DNA of 14,112 nt from Burkholderiales bacterium (GCA_025352345.1 JANXTP010000393.1:1-14112); one strand, 5' to 3'. Positions 6,310-14,112 are shown, counted from the stretch's first letter. Translations and numbers: made by a program. The notes: generated from the letters alone by a model not told the origin.

Positions 6310-8862
6310 TCACCAGTCTTCCTTCACTGCCAGCGCCATGTCGCGACCGGCGGCGCGGCGAGCGGCGAGGCCGGCGGTCAGCGTGCCCGCGGCGATCACC
6401 GCTGCGCACAGCGCGGCCAGCCGCGCCCACGGCAGCAGCAGGTCCATCGTCCAGTGGAAGCTCTGCGGGTTGACGACCTTCACCAGCACCACGCTGACCG
6501 CGATGCCGAGCGCCAGGCCGAGCAGCGCGCCGGCCGCGGTCCACACCGCGCCCTCGGCGGTCACCACGGTCAGCACCTGACGCCGCGTCAGCCCCAGGTG
6601 CGCGAGCAGGCCGAATTCCTTGCGGCGCGCCAGCACCTGCGCTGAAAAACTGGCCGCGATGCCGAAAAGGCCGATCGCGATCGCCACACCCTGCAGCCAG
6701 TAGGTGACGGCGAAGCTGCGGTCGAAAACACGCAGCGAGATCGCGCGGATTTCGCTGGCCGAGGCGAACTCGATCAGCTCGCCGTCCATGCCGTGGTGGG
6801 CGGCCAGCGAGCGCAGTTGCCGCTGCACGGCCGTCGCGTCGGCGTCGGGTTGCAGCCACAGCGCGAGGTCGTTGATGCGGGTGTCGCCGGTGAGCCGACG
6901 CCAGTCGTCGGTGGCCAGTACGACCGCACCGTGCTGACGGGCATAGTCGCGCCACACGCCGCGCACGAACACAGTTGCTTTTTCACCGGCAGGCAAGGGC
7001 AGCGCCAGCCATGTGCCGGCTGCCGCGCCGTACAGCGTCACCATCGCCTCGCTGACGTAGGCCGCGGTTTCGCCCGCGGGCAGCGCGACGAGCTCACCGA
7101 CCAGCGGCAGCGAGCGCGCCGCGTCGGCCAGCGGCCGCGCGATCAGCGCCACCGCCGGCTGCGCTGGATCGATCTGCACCGACGAGATCCGCAGTGTCTC
7201 GATGCGCGCCACGCCATCGACGCGGGCAGCGTCCGCCACCCAGCCCGGCGCCAGCGTGATCAGGTCGCTGCCGCTGGTCGAGGTGCCGGCCCGCGCATAC
7301 AGATCGGCAGGCAGCACGGTGTCCAGCCAGGTGGTGATCGAGTCCCGAAAGCTGGCCACCATCACCGTCAGCGCCACCGACAGCGCGAGGCTCGCCACCA
7401 CGCCGGCCACTGCGACAGTGGCGGTGCGACGCTGGTGCCGCGCGCGTTCTACCGCCAGCAGCGCCAGCGCCTGCTGCGGCGGCGCGATCGCGCGCAGCAG
7501 CAGGCCGATGCCACCGGGCACGCAGACGATCCCGCCGAGCAGCAGCAGCGCCACCGACACATAGGCTGCCAGCGGCATGTCGAAGACCGGCGGCAACAAC
7601 AGCAGCGCGAGCGCGGCTGCGATCAACGCCGGCCCGAGCCACGGTGCTCTGTTGTTTGTCGCGTCGTCCCCCAGGCCCTTCAGTGCCTGTGCTGGCACGA
7701 GGCGCTGCGCCTCGCGTGCCGGCAGCCAGCCGCCAACCATCGCCGCGGCCACGCCGAGCGCGCCATAGCCCAGCGCGGCCGGCAGGCTGAAATGCAAGGT
7801 CGGTGCGACCCCGGGAAAGTAGCCACCGCCGAGGTCGCCCGCCAGCAAACGCAAGGCAGCCGCGGCCAGGCCGGTGCCCAATGTCAGCCCGAGCACGCTG
7901 CCGGCCACACCGAGCAGCGCCGACTCGGCCAGCACCAGCCGCAGCCGTTGTGTTGCGCTCAGGCCCAGCACGCCGAGCAGCGCGAACTGCGGCTGCCGTT
8001 GCGCGACCGACAGCGACAGGATCGAGAACACCAGGAAAGCGCCGGTGAACAGCGCCACCAGCGCCAGCACCGTCAGGTTGACCCGGTAGGCGCGCGACAC
8101 GTTCGACACCCTTTGAGCCGCTTCGTCCGGCGTCGTGGCGCGCACGCCCTGCGACGCAAAGTCCTGCAGGCGCAGCGAGGCGACGACCTTCTCTCGATCG
8201 GCGCCCGGCTTCAGGCGCACGTCGATGCGGCTCAGCTGGCCCAGCATGCCGAACTGCGCCTGCGCACCGGCGATGTCCATCACTGCGAGCGGCGGGCCGC
8301 TGGCCGACACGCTGCCGTGTAACCGCAGCGCGACGATGCCGTTCTGTGTCTGCAGCCGCAAGGTGTCGATGGTGCCTAGCCGCAGCCGCGCCGCCGCGTT
8401 CAAGGCCACGGCGTCGGGGTCGAACAGGCCCAGGCGATCGGGCTCATTCGCCTTGTCGGAGGTGAACAGCTTCGGCAGCAGCGCCGGTGACATCGGCGCG
8501 GCGACCAGTGCGTCGATGCCCAGCACCCGCAGCGGCACCCGCTTCGCCGCACCCTGAGCGTCTTTCATCAGCGCCTGCGTCTCGACCTCGACCACCGGGC
8601 TCGCCAGTGCGATGTCGGGATGTGTGGCCACGCGCTCGTACAGCGCCTCGTCGAACCCCCCGCGCTGGCCGCGCAATTCGAAGTCCGGCTGGCCGTTGAT
8701 CGACCGTACCGCAGCGCTGAATTCACCGAGCGCGGACTGGTTGATCAGCTGCACCGAGAACGCCAGCGCCACGCCCAGCGTCACCGCCAGCAGCGCTGCA
8801 GCCTGCCGCCACGGGTGGTGCCGCCACTCGGGCCAGGTCAGGTGCGTCAGCAGCGCGAGCAT
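6310..8862 (-). CDS. ABC transporter permease, double FtsX domain (YbbP/LolE-like)
   Basis: This 850-residue inner-membrane permease is of the FtsX/MacB superfamily. A first transmembrane helix (about 19-40) is followed by a large extracytoplasmic domain, then a helix cluster from about residue 260 (VLALVALFTGAFLVFSIL) to 385. Two helices lie around 407-460, another at about 477 (VAVAGVVASLALSVAL), then a second periplasmic domain, and three final helices near 717, 767 and 814. This duplicated FtsX layout of about ten helices, and the length, match YbbP-type permeases (E. coli YbbP is about 800 residues). The cytoplasmic loops RRKEFGLLAHLGLTRRQ and QPQFALLGVLGLSATQR are the paired coupling-helix segments of the family. 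The start ATG lies four bases after the TGA of the ATPase gene, so the two are translationally linked. Such systems move lipids, lipoproteins or envelope-active compounds; the substrate here is not evident. Confidence 0.93.
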   Translation of the reverse strand: MLALLTHLTWPEWRHHPWRQAAALLAVTLGVALAFSVQLINQSALGEFSAAVRSINGQPDFELRGQRGGFDEALYERVATHPDIALASPVVEVETQALMKDAQGAAKRVPLRVLGIDALVAAPMSPALLPKLFTSDKANEPDRLGLFDPDAVALNAAARLRLGTIDTLRLQTQNGIVALRLHGSVSASGPPLAVMDIAGAQAQFGMLGQLSRIDVRLKPGADREKVVASLRLQDFASQGVRATTPDEAAQRVSNVSRAYRVNLTVLALVALFTGAFLVFSILSLSVAQRQPQFALLGVLGLSATQRLRLVLAESALLGVAGSVLGLTLGTGLAAAALRLLAGDLGGGYFPGVAPTLHFSLPAALGYGALGVAAAMVGGWLPAREAQRLVPAQALKGLGDDATNNRAPWLGPALIAAALALLLLPPVFDMPLAAYVSVALLLLGGIVCVPGGIGLLLRAIAPPQQALALLAVERARHQRRTATVAVAGVVASLALSVALTVMVASFRDSITTWLDTVLPADLYARAGTSTSGSDLITLAPGWVADAARVDGVARIETLRISSVQIDPAQPAVALIARPLADAARSLPLVGELVALPAGETAAYVSEAMVTLYGAAAGTWLALPLPAGEKATVFVRGVWRDYARQHGAVVLATDDWRRLTGDTRINDLALWLQPDADATAVQRQLRSLAAHHGMDGELIEFASASEIRAISLRVFDRSFAVTYWLQGVAIAIGLFGIAASFSAQVLARRKEFGLLAHLGLTRRQVLTVVTAEGAVWTAAGALLGLALGIAVSVVLVKVVNPQSFHWTMDLLLPWARLAALCAAVIAAGTLTAGLAARRAAGRDMALAVKEDW

Positions 8863-8866
8863 CGGC

Positions 8867-9565
<699 letters not shown>

Positions 9566-9706
9566 GGCAAGCGGCGGCGCGATTGTCGGTGCAGTGATCG
9601 TCGGGGGCGCAGCGGCGCTCACATGTCCCTGGAACGACAGCGGTGCCGTTACGCCTTGTCGCCATCGCGTGCTGGTCATGGCGGGCGGCGCGATAGAGTG
9701 CCTCGT

Positions 9707-10273
9707 ATGAACCGTGAACCATCGACCGTCGGGCGCGGACGTGCGCACCGCACACACACCCAATGCCTGCGCTGGGCGCGCCGTATGGCCGCGATCGGCC
9801 TGATCGCTCTGCTCGGCGCCTGCGCCGGCCCGTCCACCCGGTCTTCGGCCAGCGGTCAAGCGCCCAAGCCCACGCTGGCGCAGGAGCGTCAGCGCTTGGC
9901 CGATCTTTTCGATGGCACACCGGTGGTGCTGGCAATCGATCGCGATGGCAGCCTGCGCGCCGAAGTGCCGCTGCGCTTTTGCTTCGAGCCGGCTCGCGCG
10001 GTGGTCAAGCCACCGCTGGCGGCCTTGCTTGATCGGTTGGCCGGCAGCCCGGCGACAAAGGGCGGCACGTGGTCGGTCGCCGCACCGGGTGATCCGACGA
10101 GCAAGGGCACCAAGCTCGCGAACGAGCGCGCTGCGAGCGTGCGCGACTACCTCGTCGGGCACGGCGCCGATGCCTTGCGCGTGTCGGTCTCAGCAGCGCC
10201 TTCAGTCGGCAACCCGGCTGCAATGGTCAGGGTGATCGTCGCGGTGCCGAGCGGAAAGGCGCCGGCGCGCTGA
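9707..10273 (+). CDS. Lipoprotein with divergent OmpA-like domain
   Basis: This is a 188-residue predicted lipoprotein. Arg-Arg at 25-26 precedes a hydrophobic stretch MAAIGLIALLGAC that ends in a lipobox, with Cys39 the likely lipidated residue. The mature part (about 80-175) resembles an OmpA C-terminal peptidoglycan-binding fold: FEPARAVVKPPLAALLDRLA, then APGDPTSKGTKLANERAASVRDYLVGHG, which parallels the GHTDxxGxxxYNxxLSxRRAxxVxxYL signature. The Asp and the R-A pair are kept, but the His-Thr, Tyr and Leu-Ser positions are not, so peptidoglycan binding is uncertain. ATG 9707 gives a long n-region; ATG 9785 (M27) would leave a signal without positive charges. The frame is open back to 9239 but only as antisense to the ATPase gene. 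It converges on miaA. Confidence 0.78.
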   Translation: MNREPSTVGRGRAHRTHTQCLRWARRMAAIGLIALLGACAGPSTRSSASGQAPKPTLAQERQRLADLFDGTPVVLAIDRDGSLRAEVPLRFCFEPARAVVKPPLAALLDRLAGSPATKGGTWSVAAPGDPTSKGTKLANERAASVRDYLVGHGADALRVSVSAAPSVGNPAAMVRVIVAVPSGKAPAR

Positions 10274-10289
10274 GACCGGAAGTCCGGTC
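10274..10289. terminator. Palindrome between convergent genes, possible bidirectional terminator
   Basis: The 18 bases between the lipoprotein stop (10273) and the miaA stop (10292) are almost entirely the perfect hairpin GACCGG-AAGT-CCGGTC. Its position suggests it ends or protects both converging transcripts, but there is no T-run on either side. Confidence 0.4.
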
Positions 10290-10291
10290 GC

Positions 10292-11281
10292 TCAGGCCGA
10301 GGCTGGAACCAGCGCGTCTACCCATCGCAATGCGATGGCCACCACCTGCGCCTGCGCGTGGGGCGCATCGCAGGCCACCACGGTGCGCTGCGGCATGCTG
10401 CGCAGCCAGGTCAGCTGGCGCTTGGCCAGCTGACGCGTGGCGGCGATGCCTCGTTCGGGCAGCTCGCTCAGGTCGTCGGCTTCCAGCGCCTCCCAGGTCT
10501 GCCGGTAGCCCACGCAGCGCATCGAGGGCAGGTCGGCGTGCAGGTCGCTGCGCTGCATCAGCGCGTGCACCTCGTCAACCAGGCCGGCGTTCAGCATCTG
10601 CGCGAATCGCGCCTCGATGCGCTGGTGCAGCCAGGCGCGATCCGTGGGCTCTAGCGAGATCAGCGGCGGCGTCTCGACCGGCGCCTTCTGTTGATGGAAT
10701 GACGACAAGGGCAGGCCGCTCACGCGGTGCACTTCGAGTGCACGCTGGATGCGCTGCCGGTCGCCGGGTGGCAGGCGTGCGGCGGTGACCGGGTCGATGC
10801 GCTTGAGCTCGCGGTACAGCGCATGCAGCCCTTCGCGCTCGCATTGCTCGTCGAGTGCAGCGCGCACCGCGCGGTCGGCGGCAGGCATCGCGTCCAGGCC
10901 TTCGAACAGCGCCTTGAAATACAGCATCGTGCCGCCGACCAGCAAGGGCAGGTGGCCGCGCGAGCGTATCTCGCCGATCAGCCGCTGCGCATCCAGAACG
11001 AAGCGCGCGGCCGAGTAGGCCTCGGCAGGATCGATGATGTCGATCAGGTGGTGCGGCACCGCTGCGCGCTCGGCGACGGAGGGCTTGGCGGTGCCGATGT
11101 CCATGCCGCGGTAGACCAGCGCCGAATCAACGCTGATGATCTCGATTGGCCGTGGTGGCTGCTGGTCGGCGAGCGCCTGCGCGATGGCCAGTGCCGCCGC
11201 GGTCTTGCCGCAGGCGGTGGCGCCGGCCAGGCACAGCACGCCGGCCAGGGTGCCAGGCGTCAAAGCGGCAGCTGCGGGCAT
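10292..11281 (-). CDS. miaA: tRNA dimethylallyltransferase MiaA
   Basis: MiaA transfers a dimethylallyl group from dimethylallyl diphosphate to N6 of A37 in tRNAs reading UNN codons, the first step to ms2i6A. With the start at ATG 11281 the protein has 329 residues, close to the usual 310-320. Visible motifs are the P-loop GATACGKT at 20-27 (family norm GPTASGKT), ISVDSALVYRGMDIGTAKP after it, VPHHLIDIIDP, LLVGGTMLYFKAL, RIQRALEVHRVSG and MRCVGYRQTWEAL. The frame extends to ATG 11407, which would add 42 residues with no family similarity (M-N-L-S-V-I-P-R-H-E...). Neither start has a good ribosome binding site. The P-loop substitutions (Pro to Ala, Ser to Cys) keep the essential Gly-Lys-Thr. 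It is divergent from the deformylase gene. Confidence 0.95.
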   Translation of the reverse strand: MPAAAALTPGTLAGVLCLAGATACGKTAAALAIAQALADQQPPRPIEIISVDSALVYRGMDIGTAKPSVAERAAVPHHLIDIIDPAEAYSAARFVLDAQRLIGEIRSRGHLPLLVGGTMLYFKALFEGLDAMPAADRAVRAALDEQCEREGLHALYRELKRIDPVTAARLPPGDRQRIQRALEVHRVSGLPLSSFHQQKAPVETPPLISLEPTDRAWLHQRIEARFAQMLNAGLVDEVHALMQRSDLHADLPSMRCVGYRQTWEALEADDLSELPERGIAATRQLAKRQLTWLRSMPQRTVVACDAPHAQAQVVAIALRWVDALVPASA

Positions 11282-11421
11282 GTTGGGCTGCGGGCTGCGG
11301 CCGTCTCGCGCGAGGGTTGCGGTGGTGGTGTGCACCCGCCGATTGTCGACCAGGGGCTGCACGCTGCATCGTGCCCCTTCATGGCGAGGGATCACGGACA
11401 GGTTCATGATCTGGTCTGGAG

Positions 11422-11429
11422 CCCCCCCC
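11422..11429 (+). repeat. C8 homopolymer directly upstream of the def ribosome binding site
   Basis: Eight consecutive cytosines abut the GGAG (11430-11433) that serves the deformylase start. The run is outside the coding region if miaA starts at 11281. Homopolymers of this length are prone to slippage, and a length change would alter only the leader of def. Confidence 0.6.
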
Positions 11430-11439
11430 GGAGATGCTG

Positions 11440-11976
11440 ATGGCTGTGCGCGACATTCTGAAGATGGGCGATCCGCGGCTGTGGCGGGTCGCGCAACCGG
11501 TGACGGCCTTCAACACGCGCGAGCTCGACGCGCTGGTCATCGACCTGTTCGACACCATGCAGGCGGCCGACGGGGCCGGGCTGGCAGCGCCGCAGATCGG
11601 TGTCGATCTGGCGGTGGTGATCTTCGGCTTCGAGCACAACCAGCGCTACCCCGAGGCAGAGGCGGTGCCGCAGACGGTGCTGATCAACCCGCAGATCGTG
11701 CACATCGGCGATGTCGAGGAGGAGGGCTGGGAAGGCTGCCTGTCGGTGCCCGGTCTGCGCGGCGTGGTGCCCCGGGTGGCCCACATCCGCTACAGCGGCT
11801 TCGATCCGCGCGGCGAGCCGATTGAGCGCGAGGTGACCGGCTTCCATGCGCGGGTGGTGCAGCACGAATGCGACCACCTGCTCGGCGTGCTGTATCCGAT
11901 GCGCATGCGTGACCTCAGACGTTTCGGCTACACCAGCGAGCTGTTTCCCGATCAGGCGGACAGCGGTGGGGAGTGA
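11440..11976 (+). CDS. def: Peptide deformylase
   Basis: This 178-residue metalloenzyme removes the N-formyl group from nascent proteins. The three deformylase motifs are intact and in order: GAGLAAPQIG (motif 1, about residues 46-55), EGCLSVPG (motif 2, whose Cys binds the metal) and QHECDHLLG (motif 3, whose HExxH supplies two His ligands and the catalytic Glu). Two ATGs lie close together. I choose 11440 because GGAG at 11430-11433 is six bases upstream of it, whereas it abuts the ATG at 11434. The C-terminus beyond motif 3 is short (YPMRMRDLRRFGYTSELF plus about ten residues). It is the reverse neighbour of miaA and is followed after 101 bases by the DUF6600-type gene. Many genomes of this kind carry more than one def, so this need not be the only or main copy. 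Confidence 0.95.
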   Translation: MAVRDILKMGDPRLWRVAQPVTAFNTRELDALVIDLFDTMQAADGAGLAAPQIGVDLAVVIFGFEHNQRYPEAEAVPQTVLINPQIVHIGDVEEEGWEGCLSVPGLRGVVPRVAHIRYSGFDPRGEPIEREVTGFHARVVQHECDHLLGVLYPMRMRDLRRFGYTSELFPDQADSGGE

Positions 11977-12077
11977 TAGTGATAGGCCGTCTCTTCGGGG
12001 GTGAAGGCCAGGTGTAAAGCTGTGTTGCAGCCGCGCGCCCCTGTCGGCGCGGCCACTGGATGCGGCGTTGATGGGGC

Positions 12078-13976
12078 ATGAACCTTCACACGTCCACTCC
12101 CATAGGTCGTTTCGGGCTACGCGCCGTGGTGCTTTTGGTGATTCCTGTGCTCTGCGCCGCGTTGTTCGCTACGTCCACGCCGGTCGCCGCCCAGCCGGTC
12201 GGCCCTGGCGATGGCTACACCGGCTCGACTCAAGGCAACGACGCCAGCGTCGCGCCCGGCCGTGCCGGCCGCCTGTCCGATGTCACTGGGCAAGTCTGGC
12301 TGTACAGCCCCGAGCAGCGCGAGTGGGTCAGCGCCGAGCGCAACCGGCCGTTGACCAGCGGCGACCGCCTGGCCACTGACCGTTCAGCGCATGCCGAGGT
12401 GCGCGTCGGCTCGACCGTGGTGCGGCTCGATGGCGACACCGAGCTCGACGTACTGCGCCTTGACGATGACCACCTGCAGTTGCAGCTGCAACGCGGCGCG
12501 AGCCAGGTGCAACTGCGCGATGGTGAACTGGCGCAGCAGTTCGAACTGGTCACCGCCGAGGGCGGTTTCCGCACCGACCGCCCGGGCACCTACCGCTTCG
12601 ACCGGATCGGCAGCCGAACCCGGGCGACCGCGTTGAACGGACAACTGTTCTACCAAGGCCAGCAGCAGGCCCTGACGATCGAAAGCGGCCAGCGCGCCGA
12701 GTTTCTGTTCGACGACAAAGGCCGCGCGCAGTACGCGATCGTCGAGCCCAAGCGTGATGCCTTTGCCGCCTGGAACAACGAGCGGGATCGCAGCGAGCGC
12801 GAGGCCGCGGTCTCGCAGCGTTACGTGTCACCTGAGATGACCGGTGCCGAAGAGCTGGACCGCTACGGCCGCTGGGAAGAAGACCCGGAGTACGGCCCGC
12901 TGTGGATGCCGAGCGGGGTGGCGGCGGGCTGGGCGCCGTACACCACCGGCCGCTGGGCCTGGGTGCAGCCCTGGGGCTGGACTTGGGTCGATGTCTCGCC
13001 GTGGGGCTTCGCGCCCTTCCACTACGGCCGCTGGGTGCAGCGTGGGCCGTTCTGGGCCTGGTCGCCCGGTCGCTATGTGGCGCGGCCGGTCTACGCCCCG
13101 GCGCTGGTCGGCTGGGTCGATAGGCCGCCGGCCTATCGGCCTGGCGTCAACATCAACATCTCGATCGGGGTGGGCGGTGCGCGCAACTGGTACCCGCTGA
13201 CCCCGCGCGATCGTTACGTGCCGACCTACCGAAGCAACCCGCGCTACGAGCGCGAGTGGAGCCGGCCGCAGCCACGGGATCGTGACCGTGATCATGGCCG
13301 CGACCGCGATGACCGACCGGTCTACGCGCCGCCGCAGCCGCGCACCGATCGGGGCGGGTTCGATCGAGGGGCCAACCCACCGCCGCGGTTCGACGGTCGG
13401 CCCGGCGAGGCGAGGCCCGACCGTCGCGATCTCGGGCGGCCAGACGATCGCAACGACCGGGGCGAGCGAGGTGACCGAGGAGGTCGGGATGACCGGGGTC
13501 GCGATGGTGTGACCGCAGCACCGGCCCAGGCCGCGCCGGTCACGGCGCCGCCGCGCGAACAGTCTGGCCGCCCGGAGCCCATCGTCAGGCCGTCGAACCC
13601 GTTCCCTGCGGTGCCCGCGAACGTGAACAACGGGGATGGCGGGCAGGAGCGCGGCCGCCCATCGCGCGACGATCCACGCCGCCCGGACCGCGACCGCGAT
13701 GTCCGCCCGACGGCGCCTGCGGCCCCGGTCGCACCGGCCGCCCCGCCTGTGTTCGCGCCGCCCGCCGCAGCTCGCCCCGCGCCCCGGGATGACGACAGGC
13801 GCAACCGCGGGAGCGAAGAGATTCGTCAGCCTATGGACCGCTCTGGCGACGGGCGGTACGGCGGTGCTGCGCGCAATGACCGCGGCGACCGACCTGATCG
13901 CCCCGATCGGGGGAATCGAGATAACAACCGCGGCGACAACCGCGGTGACCGACCCGACCCACGCAACGGGAACTAG
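12078..13976 (+). CDS. Exported FecR-like/DUF6600 protein with Arg/Asp-rich tail
   Basis: The protein has 632 residues and no assignable enzymatic role. A signal peptide (about 1-38, hydrophobic VVLLVIPVLCAALFA, probable cleavage after PVAA or nearby) sends it to the periplasm or beyond. Residues 65-215 are FecR-like: VTGQVWL, LTSGDRLATD, AEVRVGSTVVRLDGDTEL, FRTDRPGTYRF. Residues 255-335 are Trp- and Gly-rich with repeats such as YGRW, GWAPYTTGRWAWVQPWGWTW and WGFAPFHYGRW, as in DUF6600 proteins. From about 385 the chain is low complexity, first Arg/Asp (RDRDRD), then Pro/Ala, ending in DRGDRPDRPDRG-type repeats and PRNGN. No TonB, sigma factor or receptor gene is nearby, so classical FecR iron signalling is not supported. 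The only purine-rich leader sequence is a GGGG almost touching the ATG, so the ribosome binding site is poor. The stop codon TAG coincides with the IS boundary. Confidence 0.85.
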   Translation: MNLHTSTPIGRFGLRAVVLLVIPVLCAALFATSTPVAAQPVGPGDGYTGSTQGNDASVAPGRAGRLSDVTGQVWLYSPEQREWVSAERNRPLTSGDRLATDRSAHAEVRVGSTVVRLDGDTELDVLRLDDDHLQLQLQRGASQVQLRDGELAQQFELVTAEGGFRTDRPGTYRFDRIGSRTRATALNGQLFYQGQQQALTIESGQRAEFLFDDKGRAQYAIVEPKRDAFAAWNNERDRSEREAAVSQRYVSPEMTGAEELDRYGRWEEDPEYGPLWMPSGVAAGWAPYTTGRWAWVQPWGWTWVDVSPWGFAPFHYGRWVQRGPFWAWSPGRYVARPVYAPALVGWVDRPPAYRPGVNINISIGVGGARNWYPLTPRDRYVPTYRSNPRYEREWSRPQPRDRDRDHGRDRDDRPVYAPPQPRTDRGGFDRGANPPPRFDGRPGEARPDRRDLGRPDDRNDRGERGDRGGRDDRGRDGVTAAPAQAAPVTAPPREQSGRPEPIVRPSNPFPAVPANVNNGDGGQERGRPSRDDPRRPDRDRDVRPTAPAAPVAPAAPPVFAPPAAARPAPRDDDRRNRGSEEIRQPMDRSGDGRYGGAARNDRGDRPDRPDRGNRDNNRGDNRGDRPDPRNGN

Positions 13977-14007
13977 GGTGTGTTGACATTCGAGGTGACA
14001 ATACCGT

Positions 14008-14030
14008 TCCAACCTGTTGATCTGGTTGGA
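14008..14030 (+). promoter_or_regulatory. Hairpin overlapping the transposase ribosome binding site
   Basis: TCCAACC (14008-14014) pairs perfectly with GGTTGGA (14024-14030) around a 9-base loop. The 3' arm includes the first three bases of the Shine-Dalgarno GGAGGG (14028-14033). A read-through transcript from outside the element would fold and hide the ribosome binding site, a known way by which insertion sequences limit transposase expression. Whether a promoter-proximal transcript avoids the fold cannot be told from sequence. Confidence 0.5.
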
Positions 14031-14036
14031 GGGACG

Positions 14037-14112
14037 ATGCGCAAGCAACTTCGCGATGAGCAATGGAAGCGGATTGAGGGGCTGCTGCCCGGCAAGCCGA
14101 GCGACCCGGGCA
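14037..14112 (+). CDS. IS5-family-like transposase, N-terminal 25 codons
   Basis: The start ATG follows GGAGGG (14028-14033) by three bases. The visible protein reads M-R-K-Q-L-R-D-E-Q-W-K-R-I, then EGLLPGKPSDPG, which matches the typical N-terminus of IS5-family (IS427/IS1031-type) transposases, the DUF4096-like region with DEQWxRIxxLLPG. The catalytic DDE residues lie beyond the window edge, so intactness cannot be judged. Confidence 0.82.
   Translation, partial: MRKQLRDEQWKRIEGLLPGKPSDPG

Larger units (their letters stand above)
13976..14112 (+). mobile_element. Left end of an IS5-family-like insertion sequence, truncated by window
   Basis: Right after the DUF6600 gene the sequence changes to GGGTGTGTTGACATTCG and leads in 60 bases to a transposase start. 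A GGG...TGTTGACA tip next to CTAG fits IS427-group members of the IS5 family, which insert at CTAG/TA sites. The tip is placed at the first G after the TA (13976). The right end and the matching terminal repeat are outside the window, so exact boundaries and family remain inferred. Confidence 0.65.

Noticed and set aside
5992..6645. Open frames across the 5950-6300 interval on both strands
   Set aside because: They run through the inverted repeat and into the antisense of the permease gene, with no ribosome binding site or family similarity.
6793..8322. Plus-strand open frame of 509 codons inside the permease gene
   Set aside because: Antisense shadow; its product is Arg/Gln/His-rich and lacks any domain, whereas the minus strand encodes a textbook FtsX permease.
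9566..10162. N-terminal extension of the ABC ATPase to give 431 residues
   Set aside because: The extension is antisense to the lipoprotein gene and has no similarity to ABC ATPases; ATG 9565 gives the normal length.
13983..13988. TTGACA as a transposase promoter -35
   Set aside because: No acceptable -10 follows at 16-19 bases; the hexamer is more simply part of the IS terminal sequence.
12828..14063. Minus-strand open frame of 411 codons
   Set aside because: It mirrors the low-complexity tail of the DUF6600 protein and crosses into the IS end; the length is an artefact of Arg/Asp codon bias.

Overview
The window is GC-rich, with tightly packed genes that lack obvious AT-rich promoters. 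Gene content and protein flavour (IMPACT/YigZ, MiaA, peptide deformylase, an HPP-CBS protein, an LEPR-XLL surface protein, a DUF6600-type protein) suggest a Gram-negative proteobacterium, most likely a betaproteobacterium of the order Burkholderiales. That placement is inference from composition and family resemblance, not from a phylogenetic marker.

Layout. (1) Positions 1-3451, minus strand: the first ~1150 residues of a giant secreted or surface protein whose 3' end lies outside the window. It has a basic N-terminus, the LEPRVLLSGD motif, and three ~200-residue beta-rich modules alternating with two lectin-like (LamG / concanavalin A-like) domains at a period of about 442 residues. An AT-rich patch upstream carries a Fur-box-like sequence over a possible extended -10. 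(2) 3666-4286 minus: YigZ/IMPACT family protein. (3) 4438-4746 plus: small unrecognised protein, followed after 54 bases by an HPP membrane protein with two CBS domains (4801-5949), which ends at a likely intrinsic terminator. (4) 5950-6309: a gene-free interval between convergent genes that holds a divergent inverted repeat. (5) 6310-9565 minus: a two-gene ABC transporter operon (ATPase, then a large double-FtsX permease) of the LolCDE/YbbAP/MacB type. (6) 9707-10273 plus: a small lipoprotein with a divergent OmpA-like domain. (7) Convergent to it, miaA (10292-11281, minus), and divergent from miaA, a peptide deformylase gene (11440-11976, plus). (8) 12078-13976 plus: an exported FecR-like/DUF6600 protein with a Trp-rich middle and a long Arg/Asp/Pro/Gly-rich tail. 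(9) From about 13976: the left end of an IS5-family-like insertion sequence with the first 25 codons of its transposase.

The strongest functional links are the ABC pair (ATPase and permease 4 bases apart) and the possible pair of the small protein with the HPP-CBS gene. miaA and def both serve translation (tRNA modification, N-terminal deformylation) and share a short divergent intergenic region. Much of the rest is envelope-related: the giant surface protein, the FtsX-type exporter, the OmpA-like lipoprotein and the exported DUF6600 protein. I see no CRISPR array, tRNA, rRNA or defence cassette. The least routine items are the modular architecture of the giant protein and its putative iron-responsive operator, the intergenic inverted repeat, and the IS boundary, where the stop codon of the DUF6600 gene coincides with the IS tip.
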